From: Verrucomicrobiales bacterium
GTDB lineage: Bacteria > Verrucomicrobiota > Verrucomicrobiia > Verrucomicrobiales > DEV007
Reading direction: 5' to 3'
DNA length: 64,000 bases
NCBI GenBank assembly: GCA_002698785.1
Contig: PAAG01000059.1
Location: forward strand, 620,001-684,000
Shown in pieces: positions 1-8,218 of the stretch (position 1 is the first letter of the stretch; each line of letters opens with the position of its first letter). The position numbers and the translations under genes were made by a program. A model generated the notes under the pieces. It was not told the DNA's origin, did not search any database, and saw nothing but the letters and a program-made list of their open reading frames with translations.

Positions 1-1
1 G

Positions 2-712
2 GCCAACCACCGCCTTTATCCATTCTGGGGACACCTCACCACCGCCCTGCGCACCGGCGAACAGCAAAACGAAGCCAAAGCCGAAGAAGACATGTTCGCC
101 AAGCTCTACGCCGATCCCGCCAAGCTGAAAGAATTCCTCCACGCCATGTCCGGTGTCAGCCGCGGAGCCAACGCAGCCATTGCCCGCCGCTTCTCCTGGG
201 AAGGCTACCAGACCTACCTAGACGCAGGAACCGCCCAGGGTGACCTCGCTGCCCAGATCGCCCTCGTCAATCCTCACCTAAAGGGAATCGGATTCGACCT
301 CCCCGAGGTCGGCCCCATATTCGAAGACTACATGGAAGAATGCGGCATCGCCGATCGCGTCTCCTTTGTGGGTGGCAGTTTCTTCGACCAGCCCCTTCCA
401 AAAGCCGACGTCGTCCTCTACGGCCACATCCTTCACGACTGGGATCTCGAGGAGAAAAAGCACCTCCTCCGAGCCGCCTACGAAGCCCTCCCCGATGGCG
501 GGTCCGTCATCGTCTACGACGCCATCATCGACGATGATCGACGCCAAAACGCCTTCGGTCTACTTATGAGTTTGAACATGCTAGTCGAAACCCAGGGCGG
601 CTTCGACTACACCGGCGCCGACTGCCAGTCCTGGATGAAAGAAGCCGGCTTCCAAGAAACCAGAGTCGAGCACCTCATGGGGCCGGATTCGATGGTGATT
701 GGGGTGAAGTAA
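2..712 (+). CDS. O-methyltransferase, C-terminal part (5' end outside window)
   Basis: The reading frame is open from base 2, well before the first ATG at 92, and the upstream codons read as typical family sequence ([15 protein letters not shown]), so the gene starts outside the window. It resembles SAM-dependent small-molecule O-methyltransferases of the acetylserotonin/hydroxyneurosporene type. The glycine-rich SAM loop appears as LDAGTAQGD, an acidic residue ending beta-2 as GIGFDLPEV, and the catalytic-His region as GHILHDWD, followed by a family-like C-terminal [18 protein letters not shown]. The N-terminal dimerisation/winged-helix domain lies off the edge. The first loop glycine pattern (AGTAQG) differs slightly from the usual GGGxG. 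The substrate cannot be told from the sequence. Confidence 0.85.
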   Translation, partial: ANHRLYPFWGHLTTALRTGEQQNEAKAEEDMFAKLYADPAKLKEFLHAMSGVSRGANAAIARRFSWEGYQTYLDAGTAQGDLAAQIALVNPHLKGIGFDLPEVGPIFEDYMEECGIADRVSFVGGSFFDQPLPKADVVLYGHILHDWDLEEKKHLLRAAYEALPDGGSVIVYDAIIDDDRRQNAFGLLMSLNMLVETQGGFDYTGADCQSWMKEAGFQETRVEHLMGPDSMVIGVK

Positions 713-877
713 ATTACCTATTAGACCCAGAAGTGATCGATGTATCACTGTCGCTTGTGAAGAACACATATTACCCGTCGATCTCTTAGAATTGCAACTC
801 CAAGTATCAATGGGGCATTACACAGTTCCTTCCAGCCGGAACGAAGAGACTAAAACGTTTGGGAAATAATCCTGAAG

Positions 878-1918
878 CTAAGTCCAATGTTGAAGATTGA
901 CTTTATTTGGGTAACCAATCGAAAACTCCGTACTAACGCTGTCACCTTGGAATCCCCACTCTTGATCGCCGAACTGCATCGAACATGCAGTATTCCATCG
1001 ATTAGCAATAGACCCATAAATCGAATTTCCCGCGATTTTCTCACCACCGTTTTCCGAAGCAATGCAAATGGTCACTTTCGAAAACGGATGATCCTCGTCG
1101 AAAGAGAAAAGCGGTAATGCTATTGCTGAGGCAGCCGCCCGTCTAAAATACTCATCAGGACCATCAACAGGACCAGAAATTAAGTTTTTCGTCAGCAAAA
1201 ATTTCTTTAGAGACCTAGAGCAGAGAAGAAGAAAAATAAGAATTTCCCATGCCAGGGATGATATGGAAAAAACTTTCCCCTGTGTATTGTGAAACACTAC
1301 ACTCGGACCAATGACCCCATTTTCTACACGCTCGATAAAATAACCATGTAGCTTCATCGGTATACCGCCGTGAATACATTCAATTCCGTAGAGCCGAATC
1401 CGAGATTGAGTGTGTTTAATCGCATTGGCCATCGCCGAAACAAAACGCTTGTGACGTTCGACTTCATTCAAAAGAAGCTTGTTGTCTTTGCACTTCTTCG
1501 CGTCGGAATTGGATTGATAAAAGGACCCAGCGATTAATTTGATGTCACTCACGTGCTCAGCCGCAGAATAAATTGCAAGTTCAATAGCATCGACTAGCAC
1601 TTCTCGGGAATGCTGCCCTCCCGACTTATCTTCGCTTTGGATGTACGCCACAAGAGCGAGGCAAAATCGCTCAACTTTTTGGCAAATTCTGTTAATCGAA
1701 GTGTTGTAAGTACCTAACGGAGGCCTCACATTCTGCGATCTGTAGTAGTTCTCGTCGTTGTTAACCAAGTACAAATAACGCAAACACTCAAGAGGCGACT
1801 GCGCTTTCTTCCTAAGATCTATAGAAAAAATTGGTTTCATTTCATTCATATTCAAATCAGAAAAGCTTCGAAGAATTTGAATTCCAATACGCTTCTGAAA
1901 TTCTAAACCAGCTTCCAA
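878..1918 (-). CDS. Hypothetical protein, no family recognised
   Basis: This is a 346-residue frame with a TTG start at 1918. Alternative ATG starts lie at 1849 (MNEMKP) and 1840, and none has a clear Shine-Dalgarno. The N-terminal half looks helical and charged (NRICQKVERFCLALVAYIQ, HKRFVSAMANAIKHTQSRI). One hydrophobic stretch (SLAWEILIFLLLCSR, around residues 220-235) could be a membrane or buried helix. The C-terminal part is richer in Gly/Ser and beta-like. The gene stands alone, convergent with the methyltransferase and separated by about 135 bases from the next gene. Its codon use looks more AT-rich than its neighbours, which may indicate acquisition. No catalytic motif was seen and no function is proposed. 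Confidence 0.6.
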   Translation of the reverse strand: MEAGLEFQKRIGIQILRSFSDLNMNEMKPIFSIDLRKKAQSPLECLRYLYLVNNDENYYRSQNVRPPLGTYNTSINRICQKVERFCLALVAYIQSEDKSGGQHSREVLVDAIELAIYSAAEHVSDIKLIAGSFYQSNSDAKKCKDNKLLLNEVERHKRFVSAMANAIKHTQSRIRLYGIECIHGGIPMKLHGYFIERVENGVIGPSVVFHNTQGKVFSISSLAWEILIFLLLCSRSLKKFLLTKNLISGPVDGPDEYFRRAAASAIALPLFSFDEDHPFSKVTICIASENGGEKIAGNSIYGSIANRWNTACSMQFGDQEWGFQGDSVSTEFSIGYPNKVNLQHWT

Positions 1919-2053
1919 ACTCGCTAATTTCGATCAATAAAAGCACACGTTCTCGTCCAGAATCGGCTATACAATTTCTTCAAATCGATATCTACCTAAT
2001 GATCTGAAGACTGCAAAATATCACAAGTTCAGTTTGTAATCCTCACCTTTCCC

Positions 2054-2575
2054 TCAAATTCCCTTACCCAACTCCATAATCCCTTCCTCGTACTTCGCAG
2101 AAATCACGTAAAACCCGTTCCGCAGAGCCAGGTTTCGCATTCGATGATTCTCCGGCAATATTCGAGCAACAAACTTCTCAACCCCTACCGTTTTCGCCAC
2201 ATCGCCCAAATCGCCCAGCAAAGCAGCACCCAGCCCTTTTCCCTGCCACTCGTCAGCCACGGCAATCGCCACCTCTACAGTCTTCGGGTCCTCATCCTCA
2301 CGGGAATAGCGAACCACCCCAATTTGCTTTGACTTCCCGTCCTCCTCAATCACCGCGATCAGAGCCATCTCATCCGGAAAATCAGGCGAGATAAATCGCT
2401 CCAGCATGTCCGGCTTCAATTCGGACACTACATTTTGAAACCGCAAAAACCGCGAGTCAGGAGAGAGACGTCGCACAAATTCAGCCTCGATCTCCCGATC
2501 TGATGGCCGAATCGTCCGTATCGTCACTTCTTCTCCGGCAATCTGTATGACTCGGCGATACTCGGGCGCTTCCAT
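2054..2575 (-). CDS. GNAT family N-acetyltransferase
   Basis: The 173-residue protein has the GNAT fold signature. The acetyl-CoA pyrophosphate-binding motif A is visible as DEWQGKGLGAALLGDL, following the beta-4 strand VEVAIAVAD, and the C-terminal motif B region is NLALRNGFYVISAKYEEG. The N-terminal segment VTIRTIRPSDREIEAEFVRRLSP is like the stand-alone or PatZ-type C-terminal acetyltransferase domains that act on proteins or small amines. An ATG start at 2575 fits the domain boundary. It is a single gene divergent from the esterase locus, and its acceptor is unknown. Confidence 0.85.
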   Translation of the reverse strand: MEAPEYRRVIQIAGEEVTIRTIRPSDREIEAEFVRRLSPDSRFLRFQNVVSELKPDMLERFISPDFPDEMALIAVIEEDGKSKQIGVVRYSREDEDPKTVEVAIAVADEWQGKGLGAALLGDLGDVAKTVGVEKFVARILPENHRMRNLALRNGFYVISAKYEEGIMELGKGI

Positions 2576-2661
2576 GGAACCCCACTATCGAATCACATTT
2601 CCACCCACTGTCGAGCGAATCCCTCGTCACCCATCATTGGGAGAGCACAACAAGAGCAATC

Positions 2662-2690
2662 TCGACATTGTATTGGCGTTTTGTTAGAAT
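2662..2690 (+). promoter_or_regulatory. Possible sigma70-type promoter for the hydrolase locus
   Basis: A TCGACA box (2662-2667) and a TAGAAT box (2685-2690) are separated by exactly 17 bases, in the gap between two divergent genes. They lie about 87 bases before the likely ATG at 2777. The match is by eye only, and such matches arise often by chance. Confidence 0.3.
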
Positions 2691-2776
2691 AGGGAACTTC
2701 TAAGTCAAAAACCAGAATCCTGATTACTGATCACCGCCCCTTGCCAGCTCTCACGCGTTTTGTCATGCTTCCATCG

Positions 2777-3606
2777 ATGAAAACCCTTTTCGTATCACTT
2801 TCCCTCCTCCTGTCCCTTTCTGTCTCGCTTGCAGACGAGAAACCGAAGAAACCCTCATCTACAAAGAAGTCGACGGACGAGAGCTCGAATATCACATTTT
2901 CAAACCCGAAGGCTGGAAAGCCTCCGACAAACGCCCCTGCTTCCACATCATCCATGGAGGCGGATGGCAAGGCATGGACCCCAGCCGCATGTTCCCCTTC
3001 GCAGCTGATTTCGCGAAGCGCTTCGGCATGGTTGCCGTATGCCCTCAGTATCGCCTCTACAAGCCCGACAAATCGGTCACCGTATTTGATTGCGTGAAAG
3101 ACGCCCGTTCCTCCGTCCGCTATACCCGCGCCCACGCCGCCGAACTCGGCATCGATCCTGATAAAATCGTAGTGAGCGGAGCTTCCGCCGGAGGCCATCT
3201 CGCCGTTTCCACGGCCCTTTTCGACGACGTCTACGAAGAGACCGACGATATGGCAGTCCCCTGTCTGCCGAACGCCCTCATCCTCTACTTCCCCGTTATC
3301 GACACCTCCCCCGAAGGCTACGGACAAAAGAAAATCGGCGAAGAGTGGAAAGAACTCTCCCCCGCCCACAACGTCCGCAAAGGAGTTCCACCAACCCTCA
3401 CTTTCCATGGAACAGGAGATAATACCTGCCCATTTGAGGGGGCGAAACTGTTCCACGAAGAAATGCTCAAAGCCGGAAATACCAGCCAGCTCGAAGTCAC
3501 CGAAGGCGGCGGACACGGATACCTCATTTTCGACAAAGACATCTATCTCGACAGCCTCGACAAAGCAGAAAACTTCCTGAAAGCCAACGGAATACTGGAG
3601 AAATAG
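2777..3606 (+). pseudogene. Secreted alpha/beta hydrolase (acetyl-esterase type), interrupted by a frameshift
   Basis: A signal peptide (MKTLFVSLSLLLSLSVSLADEKP, ATG at 2777) lies in one frame. The whole mature enzyme lies in another, without an ATG until 2974. In the second frame, codons from about 2839 read ETLIYKEVDGRELEYHIFKP, and just before 2974 comes the oxyanion motif HGGGWQG. Homologous sequence therefore clearly continues upstream of the ATG. Loss of one base in ccgaagaaacc (about 2843-2853) would join the two parts. Catalytic elements are intact: nucleophile GASAGG, acid region GTGDNTCPF and catalytic His in GGGHGY. This is either a recent inactivating deletion or a sequencing error. 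The family includes acetyl-xylan-type esterases. Gfo/Idh follows about 180 bases downstream. Confidence 0.75.
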
Positions 3607-3745
3607 GAGGACAAAACCCAAAAACGAAAACCCCATCATTTCCCCTCATTTTGCCCCCCCTTCTTTTTCTTTATCCTAATCTTTATCTTTTTCTCAGACG
3701 TCCAAACCCGGCGATCCAGCCCCCGTTACTTTCCAGAACCTCCCA

Positions 3746-3777
3746 CTTTGTGCCTTTGTGCCATATCCCTTTGTGCC
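3746..3777 (+). repeat. Three short direct repeats of CTTTGTGCC
   Basis: CTTTGTGCC occurs at 3746-3754, 3754-3762 (sharing one base) and 3769-3777, ending 11 bases before the Gfo/Idh ATG. It resembles the CTTTG(T/C)G-type short tandem motifs that recur between genes in several bacterial phyla. No second copy was noticed elsewhere in the window. Confidence 0.6.
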
Positions 3778-3788
3778 TCACCAAAAAA

Positions 3789-5000
3789 ATGACTTCCCCA
3801 AACATCACCCGTAGAAACCTCCTCAAAACCTCGATCGCAACAGGAATTGCAGGAAGCATTTCCCCCTTTGCCATCGGCCAAGAATCCTCGCCTTTCACCG
3901 TCGGCGTCATCGGCCACACCGGTCGGGGCAATTACGGGCACGGCATCGACAAAGTGTGGCTCGGCATTCCCGAGACAAAGATCATCGGCGTTTCCGATCC
4001 TGACGAAAAAGGCCGCACTAAAGCACTCGAAACCCTCAGCCTCTCAAAAGACCAGTCCTACGCCGACTACCATGAGATGCTCAAAGCCCTGAGTCCTGAC
4101 ATTGTCGCTATCGGGCCACGATATGTCGACGAGCATCGAGACATGGCAGTCGCCGCAGCGAACGCCGGTGCAAAAGGGATCTACATCGAAAAACCGTTCT
4201 GCCGAACTCCCGCTGAGGCAGATGATATCGTATCTGCCTGTAAAGAAAGCGGAACGAAACTCGCCATCGCCCACCGAAACCGCTACCACCCAGTTCTCCC
4301 GGTCGTGAAGCAACTCGTAGAAGAAGGTGAAATCGGGGAATGGCTCGAAGTCCGATGCCGCGGCAAAGAGGACGCCCGTGGTGGCGGCCTCGATCTTTGG
4401 GTGCTCGGCTCACATATCCTGAACCTTATTCACTACTACTGCGGCGCTCCAAAGGCCTGCTACGCGTCCCTCTACCAGGATGGTAAGCTGGTCACCAAAG
4501 ACGACGTTTACGATGGCGGCGAAGGCGTCGGCCCACTCGCAGCGAACGAGATCCATGCCCGCTACGAAATGGAGAACAGCATTCCTGTCTACTTCGACTC
4601 GAAGAAGGAAGCCGGAACTCGGGAAGCTGGCTTCGGGTTTCAACTCATCGGAACAGAGGGTATCATCGATTTCCGTATGGATGCCGAACCCCTTGCCCAC
4701 ATCTGCAAGGGCAGCCCATTCCGCCCGGCCTCTTCCCCCCGCGAGTGGGTTCCTATCACAACGGCGGGAATTGGGAAACCCGAACCCATCGAAGACATCC
4801 GCAAACAGGTCGGCGGTCATGTTGCACCCGCAACCGACATCCTTGACGCAATCCGGGAAGATCGCCCCACCCTTTGCAGTGCCGAAGACGGACGTGTCGT
4901 CGTCGAGATGACAATGGCCGTTTTCGAATCCCATCGACTCGGCGGAGCCCGCGTCGATTGGCCGCTGAAGAATCGCGATAACCCCCTGACCCGCTTGTAA
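3789..5000 (+). CDS. Gfo/Idh/MocA family oxidoreductase, Tat-exported
   Basis: A NAD(P)-dependent sugar or cyclitol oxidoreductase of about 403 residues. The start at 3789 gives a twin-arginine signal (TRRNLLKTSIATG); an upstream in-frame start at 3651 would add a low-complexity extension. The Rossmann segment is VGVIGHTGRGNYG, the conserved Lys motif is YIEKPFCRTP (about residue 125), and HRNRYHP and LDLWVLGSHILNL follow, as in secreted Gfo/Idh members with pre-bound cofactor. It lies downstream of the broken esterase, which may share the transcript. The substrate is not determinable. Confidence 0.87.
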   Translation: MTSPNITRRNLLKTSIATGIAGSISPFAIGQESSPFTVGVIGHTGRGNYGHGIDKVWLGIPETKIIGVSDPDEKGRTKALETLSLSKDQSYADYHEMLKALSPDIVAIGPRYVDEHRDMAVAAANAGAKGIYIEKPFCRTPAEADDIVSACKESGTKLAIAHRNRYHPVLPVVKQLVEEGEIGEWLEVRCRGKEDARGGGLDLWVLGSHILNLIHYYCGAPKACYASLYQDGKLVTKDDVYDGGEGVGPLAANEIHARYEMENSIPVYFDSKKEAGTREAGFGFQLIGTEGIIDFRMDAEPLAHICKGSPFRPASSPREWVPITTAGIGKPEPIEDIRKQVGGHVAPATDILDAIREDRPTLCSAEDGRVVVEMTMAVFESHRLGGARVDWPLKNRDNPLTRL

Positions 5001-5048
5001 TCACAACGCATATCTTGGCCTCTTTGCCGAAGGCGAGTGGCATACGGA

Positions 5049-5651
5049 ATGCTCCCAACTCCAGTTACCATGATCGACCCATCCCTCGAAAGCTTCCCCG
5101 TTAGAAAAACTGTAAACGGCGACGTCCCGGTATCGATTCGCCTCATGGAGAAGGCAGACGAGGCAGCCTTTCGCGATTTCCATTCCGTGATTCCTGAGAG
5201 AGAACAATTGTTCATTCGCAGCCGAATCAAGGATGGCTCTCTTTTCAAGGACTGGATGGCTGATCCGGAGTTTGTCCAGCATGTGCCATTGGCCGCATGC
5301 GTTGATGGCAAGCTCGCCGCTACCGGTTCCCTCCACCTACGTCCCGGCGGCTGGAAACGCCACATCGGCCAAACTTATTTCCTGACACACCCCAACTATC
5401 GTGGCCTCGGGCTCATCGACGCTCTGCTGGAATGCATTGTCGACATCTCCAGACACCGTGGACTCACCCGCCTAGAATCCGAAATGAATGGAGAACGGGA
5501 GAATGCCATTCAGTCACTTCAGGCCGTCGGCTTCCGCGAACTCGTCCGACTCCCTGATTACATTCAGGATATGAAGGCAGAGTATCACGACTATGTGCTG
5601 ATGGGTATGGAGCTGATCGCTGACTACGAGCACCTGGGCACCGGAGACTAA
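5049..5651 (+). CDS. GNAT family N-acetyltransferase
   Basis: About 200 residues. GNAT elements are IRLMEKADEAAFRDFHSVIPE (motif C/D region), the acceptor strand GQTYFLTHPNYRGLGLIDALL with the RGLGL pyrophosphate loop, and SEMNGERENAIQSLQAVGFRELVRL (motif B). Candidate starts are GTG 5037, ATG 5049 and ATG 5070; 5049 was chosen as the first ATG. The N-terminal segment resembles the GNAT domain found in bacteria that acetylate proteins or amines, and the substrate is unknown. It converges on the penicillin-binding protein gene with only three bases between them. Confidence 0.83.
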   Translation: MLPTPVTMIDPSLESFPVRKTVNGDVPVSIRLMEKADEAAFRDFHSVIPEREQLFIRSRIKDGSLFKDWMADPEFVQHVPLAACVDGKLAATGSLHLRPGGWKRHIGQTYFLTHPNYRGLGLIDALLECIVDISRHRGLTRLESEMNGERENAIQSLQAVGFRELVRLPDYIQDMKAEYHDYVLMGMELIADYEHLGTGD

Positions 5652-5654
5652 AAC

Positions 5655-7691
5655 CTATCGGTTCAAGGCAATTGCCGAAGCGTCAGTTTCGAGACTCGGT
5701 AGAGAATCGAACGGGTAAGTTTTCGAAAGTTCTTCAACCACCGTCTTCCACAAAGGAAAGGCAAGACTCCCTCCGGAGCCATTCCTGACAATAGTTCGAT
5801 TTCCGTCTGGAAATCCGATCCAGACTGCAACCGTTACATCACTCCCATATCCAACAAACCACGCATCACCTACTCCATCCGACGTTCCCGTTTTTCCTGC
5901 CACAGGTAATTTCTCAGCCAACGCTTTTCCACCATACGGAGAGGCGGTCCCCACTTTCAAAACTTCTCGAAGAGACGCAGTGACATTGTCACATGTCTCA
6001 GCAGACAATACCCGCTTCGAATCTACCTTCCGCCGGAAGACCGTCTTTCCATCTACCTCAATTCGTCGAATCAAATACGGCTCAGAATAATAGCCGCCCC
6101 TAGGAAACACAGAATAGGCCGCCGCAACATCTACCGGACGTGCATCGAAGGCCCCCAGCCAGGCGAAGGTAGATTTCTCAGGAACGTCATCCCCCAAACC
6201 GACCGACTGCACCAGGCTGTTCCAACTCGAAAATCCCGCCTCCGATCCGACCCGCAGACTCATCCGGTTGCTACTGTGCGCCAGTCCTTTCCATGCGGGA
6301 TAGAGACCCTCGCTCAATACGGCGGTCTCGTGCGGATCACCTTTCCCTGACAAACCCTCTATCTCTTTATCACTCAACTCAGCATTGGAGATCAAATCCT
6401 GAGCCGAGACTCCTTTCGTTTCAAAAAGTGACGCATAGACAAACGGCTTCGAAGCACTTGCAACAGTCCGCTTCGCCTGCATCGCACAATCATACGAAAG
6501 CTGATCAAAATCCCGTCCTCCCGCAAAACCAATCACAGCTCCAGTCCGATTATCGATAACCACAATCACTCCCTGCAACTCTCCCCGCTTCCCTTGATAT
6601 CCTCGACCAGACTCGATCACACGCAACCGCTCACGCAAATGACCTTGAAGCGAGTTTTGCACTTCTGGCTCGCAGCCAAGAAAGACTCGCAACCTTCCAC
6701 TATCCAAAACCTCGCGCGAAAGTTCCCCAGCCTCCACGAGTGAATTCAATTCCCGCTTCACCGCCGCAGATAAAAACCCATCACCATGGCGAGATTTCGA
6801 ATGCGGCTCAGACGATACGAAGAACTTCACCTGTTGAGCACGGCTTTCCTTAACCCACCCTGACTTTACCATATTAGCAATCACAGCATCCCGGGCACGC
6901 CGCGCATTTTCTGGATTGCGGTAGGCATTGTTCACCGAAGGCCCGCGAATCAGTCCCGCAAGGTAAGCCGATTCACCCAGTGTCAGTCGATTCACTGATT
7001 TTCCAAAATAACCATGTGCCGCCTCCCGGATTCCCACAGTCCGACTCCCATATTCCACCCGACTCAGATATGCCGCCAGCAACGCTTCTTTTCCTGCCTC
7101 CCTGCCGCCCTCTTTTCTCATCGCATAAAATTCAAGGCGGGGAGCCATCATCATTTCGAATATTTTCGCTCTCACTAACCCAAGCTTTGTCTTTTGCGGA
7201 AATCGATAGGTTCTTTCGACCAGTTGCATCGTCAAGGTCGAGCCTCCTTGCACGATCCTCCTATACTTAAGGTCGACCGATGCGGCCCTTCCCAATCCTT
7301 TCCAGTCGATACCCCAGTGATCAAAAAACCTCTTATCCTCGCGGGCGAGAACTGCATTCACCATGTCTTGCGGAAGATCATCAAATTCGACCTGTCGGCG
7401 ATCGCCATAGTCAGGCCAGGTCATCAGAATCTCATTTGACCGCCCAACGAGAAGAGCATCCGCTTCCGGCTCGAATACCTCTGCGGGGTTGGAAGTCACA
7501 AACTTCCAGACAGGGCTCGCGAAAAAGAAAAGAGCAACGCAGAACACACCAACCCGAAAAAACGCACCAAAGCGAATGTACGAGATCAATGTCTTCAGGC
7601 TGCTGGTGCCCGAAGCCAGTCCTAATCTCGTCTGTTCCTGCCGATCCTCTGTATTGTCGAGAGCAGGAAACTGTTTCTTGGGAAAATCCAT
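5655..7691 (-). CDS. Class A penicillin-binding protein (transglycosylase/transpeptidase)
   Basis: A bifunctional peptidoglycan synthase of 678 residues. A cytoplasmic tail and one membrane helix (VGVFCVALFFFASPVWKFV, about 47-65) precede a GT51 domain with the catalytic Glu in LAREDKRFFDHWGIDW and the motif GGSTLTMQLVERTYRF. The transpeptidase domain carries SxxK as SASKPFVY, SxN as HSSNRMS and KTG as GKTGTSDG, so all three active-site motifs are present. It would polymerise lipid II and cross-link the glycan in the periplasm. The ATG at 7691 is divergent from a small membrane protein. Its presence helps to separate this genome from most Planctomycetes, which usually lack such enzymes. Confidence 0.93.
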   Translation of the reverse strand: MDFPKKQFPALDNTEDRQEQTRLGLASGTSSLKTLISYIRFGAFFRVGVFCVALFFFASPVWKFVTSNPAEVFEPEADALLVGRSNEILMTWPDYGDRRQVEFDDLPQDMVNAVLAREDKRFFDHWGIDWKGLGRAASVDLKYRRIVQGGSTLTMQLVERTYRFPQKTKLGLVRAKIFEMMMAPRLEFYAMRKEGGREAGKEALLAAYLSRVEYGSRTVGIREAAHGYFGKSVNRLTLGESAYLAGLIRGPSVNNAYRNPENARRARDAVIANMVKSGWVKESRAQQVKFFVSSEPHSKSRHGDGFLSAAVKRELNSLVEAGELSREVLDSGRLRVFLGCEPEVQNSLQGHLRERLRVIESGRGYQGKRGELQGVIVVIDNRTGAVIGFAGGRDFDQLSYDCAMQAKRTVASASKPFVYASLFETKGVSAQDLISNAELSDKEIEGLSGKGDPHETAVLSEGLYPAWKGLAHSSNRMSLRVGSEAGFSSWNSLVQSVGLGDDVPEKSTFAWLGAFDARPVDVAAAYSVFPRGGYYSEPYLIRRIEVDGKTVFRRKVDSKRVLSAETCDNVTASLREVLKVGTASPYGGKALAEKLPVAGKTGTSDGVGDAWFVGYGSDVTVAVWIGFPDGNRTIVRNGSGGSLAFPLWKTVVEELSKTYPFDSLPSLETDASAIALNR

Positions 7692-7810
7692 GTAACCACG
7701 CCGACTTCACCCTCCCGAAACTTAGTCCTGATTTGCTAAGATTCGTTCAATCGAAAAACTGCGAAAACGGTTCACTTCGTATTTCTGCATCCCATTGACT
7801 TCGCTACAAA

Positions 7811-8218
7811 ATGCTCTCCGTTTTGGAAGCGGTCTCATACGTCCAACGGATAATGAAAGAAGTCGAACTCAAAGCAGGAGAAAAACGGATTGTTGTGAAA
7901 AGGCAATTCAGCAGCGTGCCCATGGAATATCATTTCCAAGCCAGGCCTGCCGACCCTTCGCTTCCATTGAAAGGCCAGGTCAGCATCGACCGGAATAAGA
8001 TTTTCTCTCATCCGCCAGTAGAAAACATTGCCCTACGGGAGCAGAACTCTATCTCCGCAGGTTTCTGGGATACATTCGTCACAGTGACGGTTCAGGCAGA
8101 GGAAGATCTCATCGTAAGCAGCAAGAGGATACCCGGAAAAAGCATTCTCCCAATTCTACTCATCGCTCTTTTGGTCACGGCGATTGCAGCCGCCATTTCC
8201 TTCCTGACATTATTCTGA
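7811..8218 (+). CDS. Small hypothetical protein with C-terminal membrane anchor
   Basis: 135 residues with an ATG at 7811 and a second possible start at 7853 (MKEVEL). The body is beta-like and hydrophilic (KAGEKRIVVKRQFS, ISAGFWDTFVTVTVQAEED). A C-terminal hydrophobic helix (SILPILLIALLVTAIAAAI) could anchor it in the inner membrane with the body on one side. It is divergent from the PBP gene with 119 bases between the starts, so the two may share a control region. Its 3' end overlaps the converging glycosidase gene by nine bases. No family was recognised. Confidence 0.6.
   Translation: MLSVLEAVSYVQRIMKEVELKAGEKRIVVKRQFSSVPMEYHFQARPADPSLPLKGQVSIDRNKIFSHPPVENIALREQNSISAGFWDTFVTVTVQAEEDLIVSSKRIPGKSILPILLIALLVTAIAAAISFLTLF

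Noticed and set aside
733-748. GTGAT/ATCAC inverted repeat between convergent genes as terminator
   Set aside because: Only five-base arms and no T-run follow; probability of chance is high.
2731-3639. Minus-strand 302-residue frame across the esterase
   Set aside because: Antisense to an obvious alpha/beta hydrolase; composition (runs of Val/Glu/Gly) is typical of a shadow frame.
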